A stretch of 64,000 nucleotides of DNA from Drosophila persimilis (lineage: Eukaryota > Arthropoda > Insecta > Diptera > Drosophilidae). The position numbers and the translations under genes were made by a program. This document shows, in pieces, positions 63,040-64,000 of the stretch; the first letter of the stretch is position 1; the number at the start of each line of letters is the position of its first letter. The DNA is taken from NCBI RefSeq assembly GCF_003286085.1, contig NW_020825313.1, positions 2,356,001-2,420,000 on the forward strand. The letters are read 5' to 3'. The notes beneath the pieces are model-generated. The model worked only from the letters and a program-made list of their open reading frames with translations. It had not been told where the DNA came from and made no database searches.

Positions 63040-64000
63040 TGTTGACATGCCATGACTGCATCTTTCAAGAGGCGATGCAATTACTACACCGTCAAGTGGC
63101 CCGTGTGACACCAGCAGAAGGCTGTTACGCGAGCATGCAGGAAAGATAGCTGTAAGACTAATATTCGAGGAAGATTAGCATTCAAGTTACTGAGAGAACT
63201 GGGCATGCATTCAAAATACAATACCACTTCAATTACTAATTACTAGAAAGGTGTGTTTAATTATTAGTGGTGGATATAATATAGTAGAGGGAATTATAAT
63301 CTGAGCATAAGACCCTAAACGGTTCATGCAAGGAATAATTCGATCTACAAAGTGGAAGGAACAACGGTGTAAAATTTATACTAAGTATAATAAGAATCGT
63401 GAAGTTTATGCGGCTCAGCAGATCAGGGCTGTCTATGTCACCCCTGATCAAGTTGTGCATAAAATTCACACCAAGCATTTTTCTACGGTTAACTAAGGAT
63501 GGGAGGTTTACTAATAGCAGTCTACTAGAATAAGATGGGAGTCTCACACCCGCATCCCAGTTAAGGCCGCAGACCAAAGAGTAAAAAGTTTTTCTGTACT
63601 GATTCTATACGGTGCTGGTGTACTTGTACTGAGGGCACCATACACAGGAGCCGTATTCTAAGATCGGACGAACAAACGAGGTCTAGAGATTCTTTGTTAT
63701 ATAGGGGTCGTCAAATTCCTTTGACAACCTCTTTATAAACCCAAGCACGCCCATGGCCTTATTTACCTTGGGGTCTAACATAACACCCAGATCATTTACC
63801 AGGGTAAATCTCTCAAGAGAACCACCAAATAGGGTATAGGGAGCCAACAAGGGGCTAGAACGATGAAATGTCATAACTTTGCATTTCGAGGCATTGAGGT
63901 ATAACAAGTTTGCACAACACCATGACTGAAAGTTATTCAGATCGGATTGCAAGCGAGAATGAAATGAAATGTCCTTATACTGGACACAGAGTTTAACATC
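63040..64000 (-). mobile_element. CR1-clade LINE 3' part (inverted copy, runs off the edge)
   Basis: The minus-strand copy of the LINE at 52141. RT thumb (LNNFQSWCCANLLYLNASKC, LLAPYTLFGGSLERFTLVND) is at 63952-63683, with a small deletion of the LKFSEHISTM segment (DPKVNKAMG). The C-terminal part lies at 63577-63257 and the 3' untranslated region runs to a poly(T) at about 63040. The 3' region is homologous to 53620-53818 base for base with modest divergence. Frame is broken between the two open pieces. Confidence 0.85.

Noticed and set aside
1-64000. CRISPR arrays, tRNA, rRNA or bacterial operon features
   Set aside because: Spaced repeats are all transposon or tandem duplications. The tRNA-like 18-mers are primer-binding sites without a cloverleaf.

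Overview
The window is a graveyard of transposable elements with no recognisable host gene, rRNA or tRNA. It looks like Drosophila heterochromatin or another TE-dense region. The evidence is a DINE-1-type Helentron-like repeat, several LOA-clade LINEs (Baggins/Bilbo/TRIM relatives), Jockey-, CR1- and I-clade LINEs, BEL/Pao and gypsy-type LTR elements, an errantivirus relic with an env piece, and a long-LTR element of the Ulysses/Osvaldo kind. The species cannot be fixed from the sequence alone.

Layout. 1-6168: minus-strand BEL gag/protease running off the left edge, an inverted errantivirus LTR, a BEL RT scrap, and two abutting LOA LINE pieces in opposite orientation. 6169-25129: a BEL element (tRNA-Lys primed) inserted in a LOA LINE. 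It carries inside it a 12.9 kb Ulysses/Osvaldo-like element (8509-21443, minus strand) flanked by a CTCT target duplication. That inner element holds a 2.9 kb internal tandem duplication, a Gag with an N-terminal RING-H2 finger, and a leader with a 91-bp array of primer-binding sites. 24390-37600: a 6.6 kb tandem duplication, nearly identical by eye. Each unit holds BEL integrase end and LTR, LOA LINE, an 827-bp TIR element with TAA target duplication, and a second LOA LINE. 34690-45518: a LOA LINE split by a Jockey LINE, itself split by a 5'-complete LOA LINE (37171-41424) with a 12-bp target duplication. 45518-50755: an old Ulysses-like LTR relic, a gypsy RT scrap, an errantivirus 3' portion and an I-clade LINE scrap. 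50756-61546: a BEL element with a tRNA-Tyr primer site, interrupted by a CR1 LINE and by a 5.2 kb LOA LINE (54054-59284) with an 11-bp target duplication. 61547-64000: CR1 endonuclease piece, DINE-1, and an inverted CR1 3' end.

The most interesting signals are these. (1) A strong HDV-like self-cleaving ribozyme candidate sits exactly at the 5' boundary of the LOA LINE at 54054-59284; the boundary is set independently by the target duplication. A weaker one sits at the same place in the LOA LINE at 37171-41424. (2) The LTR-element Gag has a canonical RING-H2 finger. (3) The 91-bp primer-site/mini-LTR array. (4) Two young tandem duplications that preserve exact junctions.

Nothing here suggests the genes work together as a host pathway. 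They are layers of insertions whose order can be read from the nesting.
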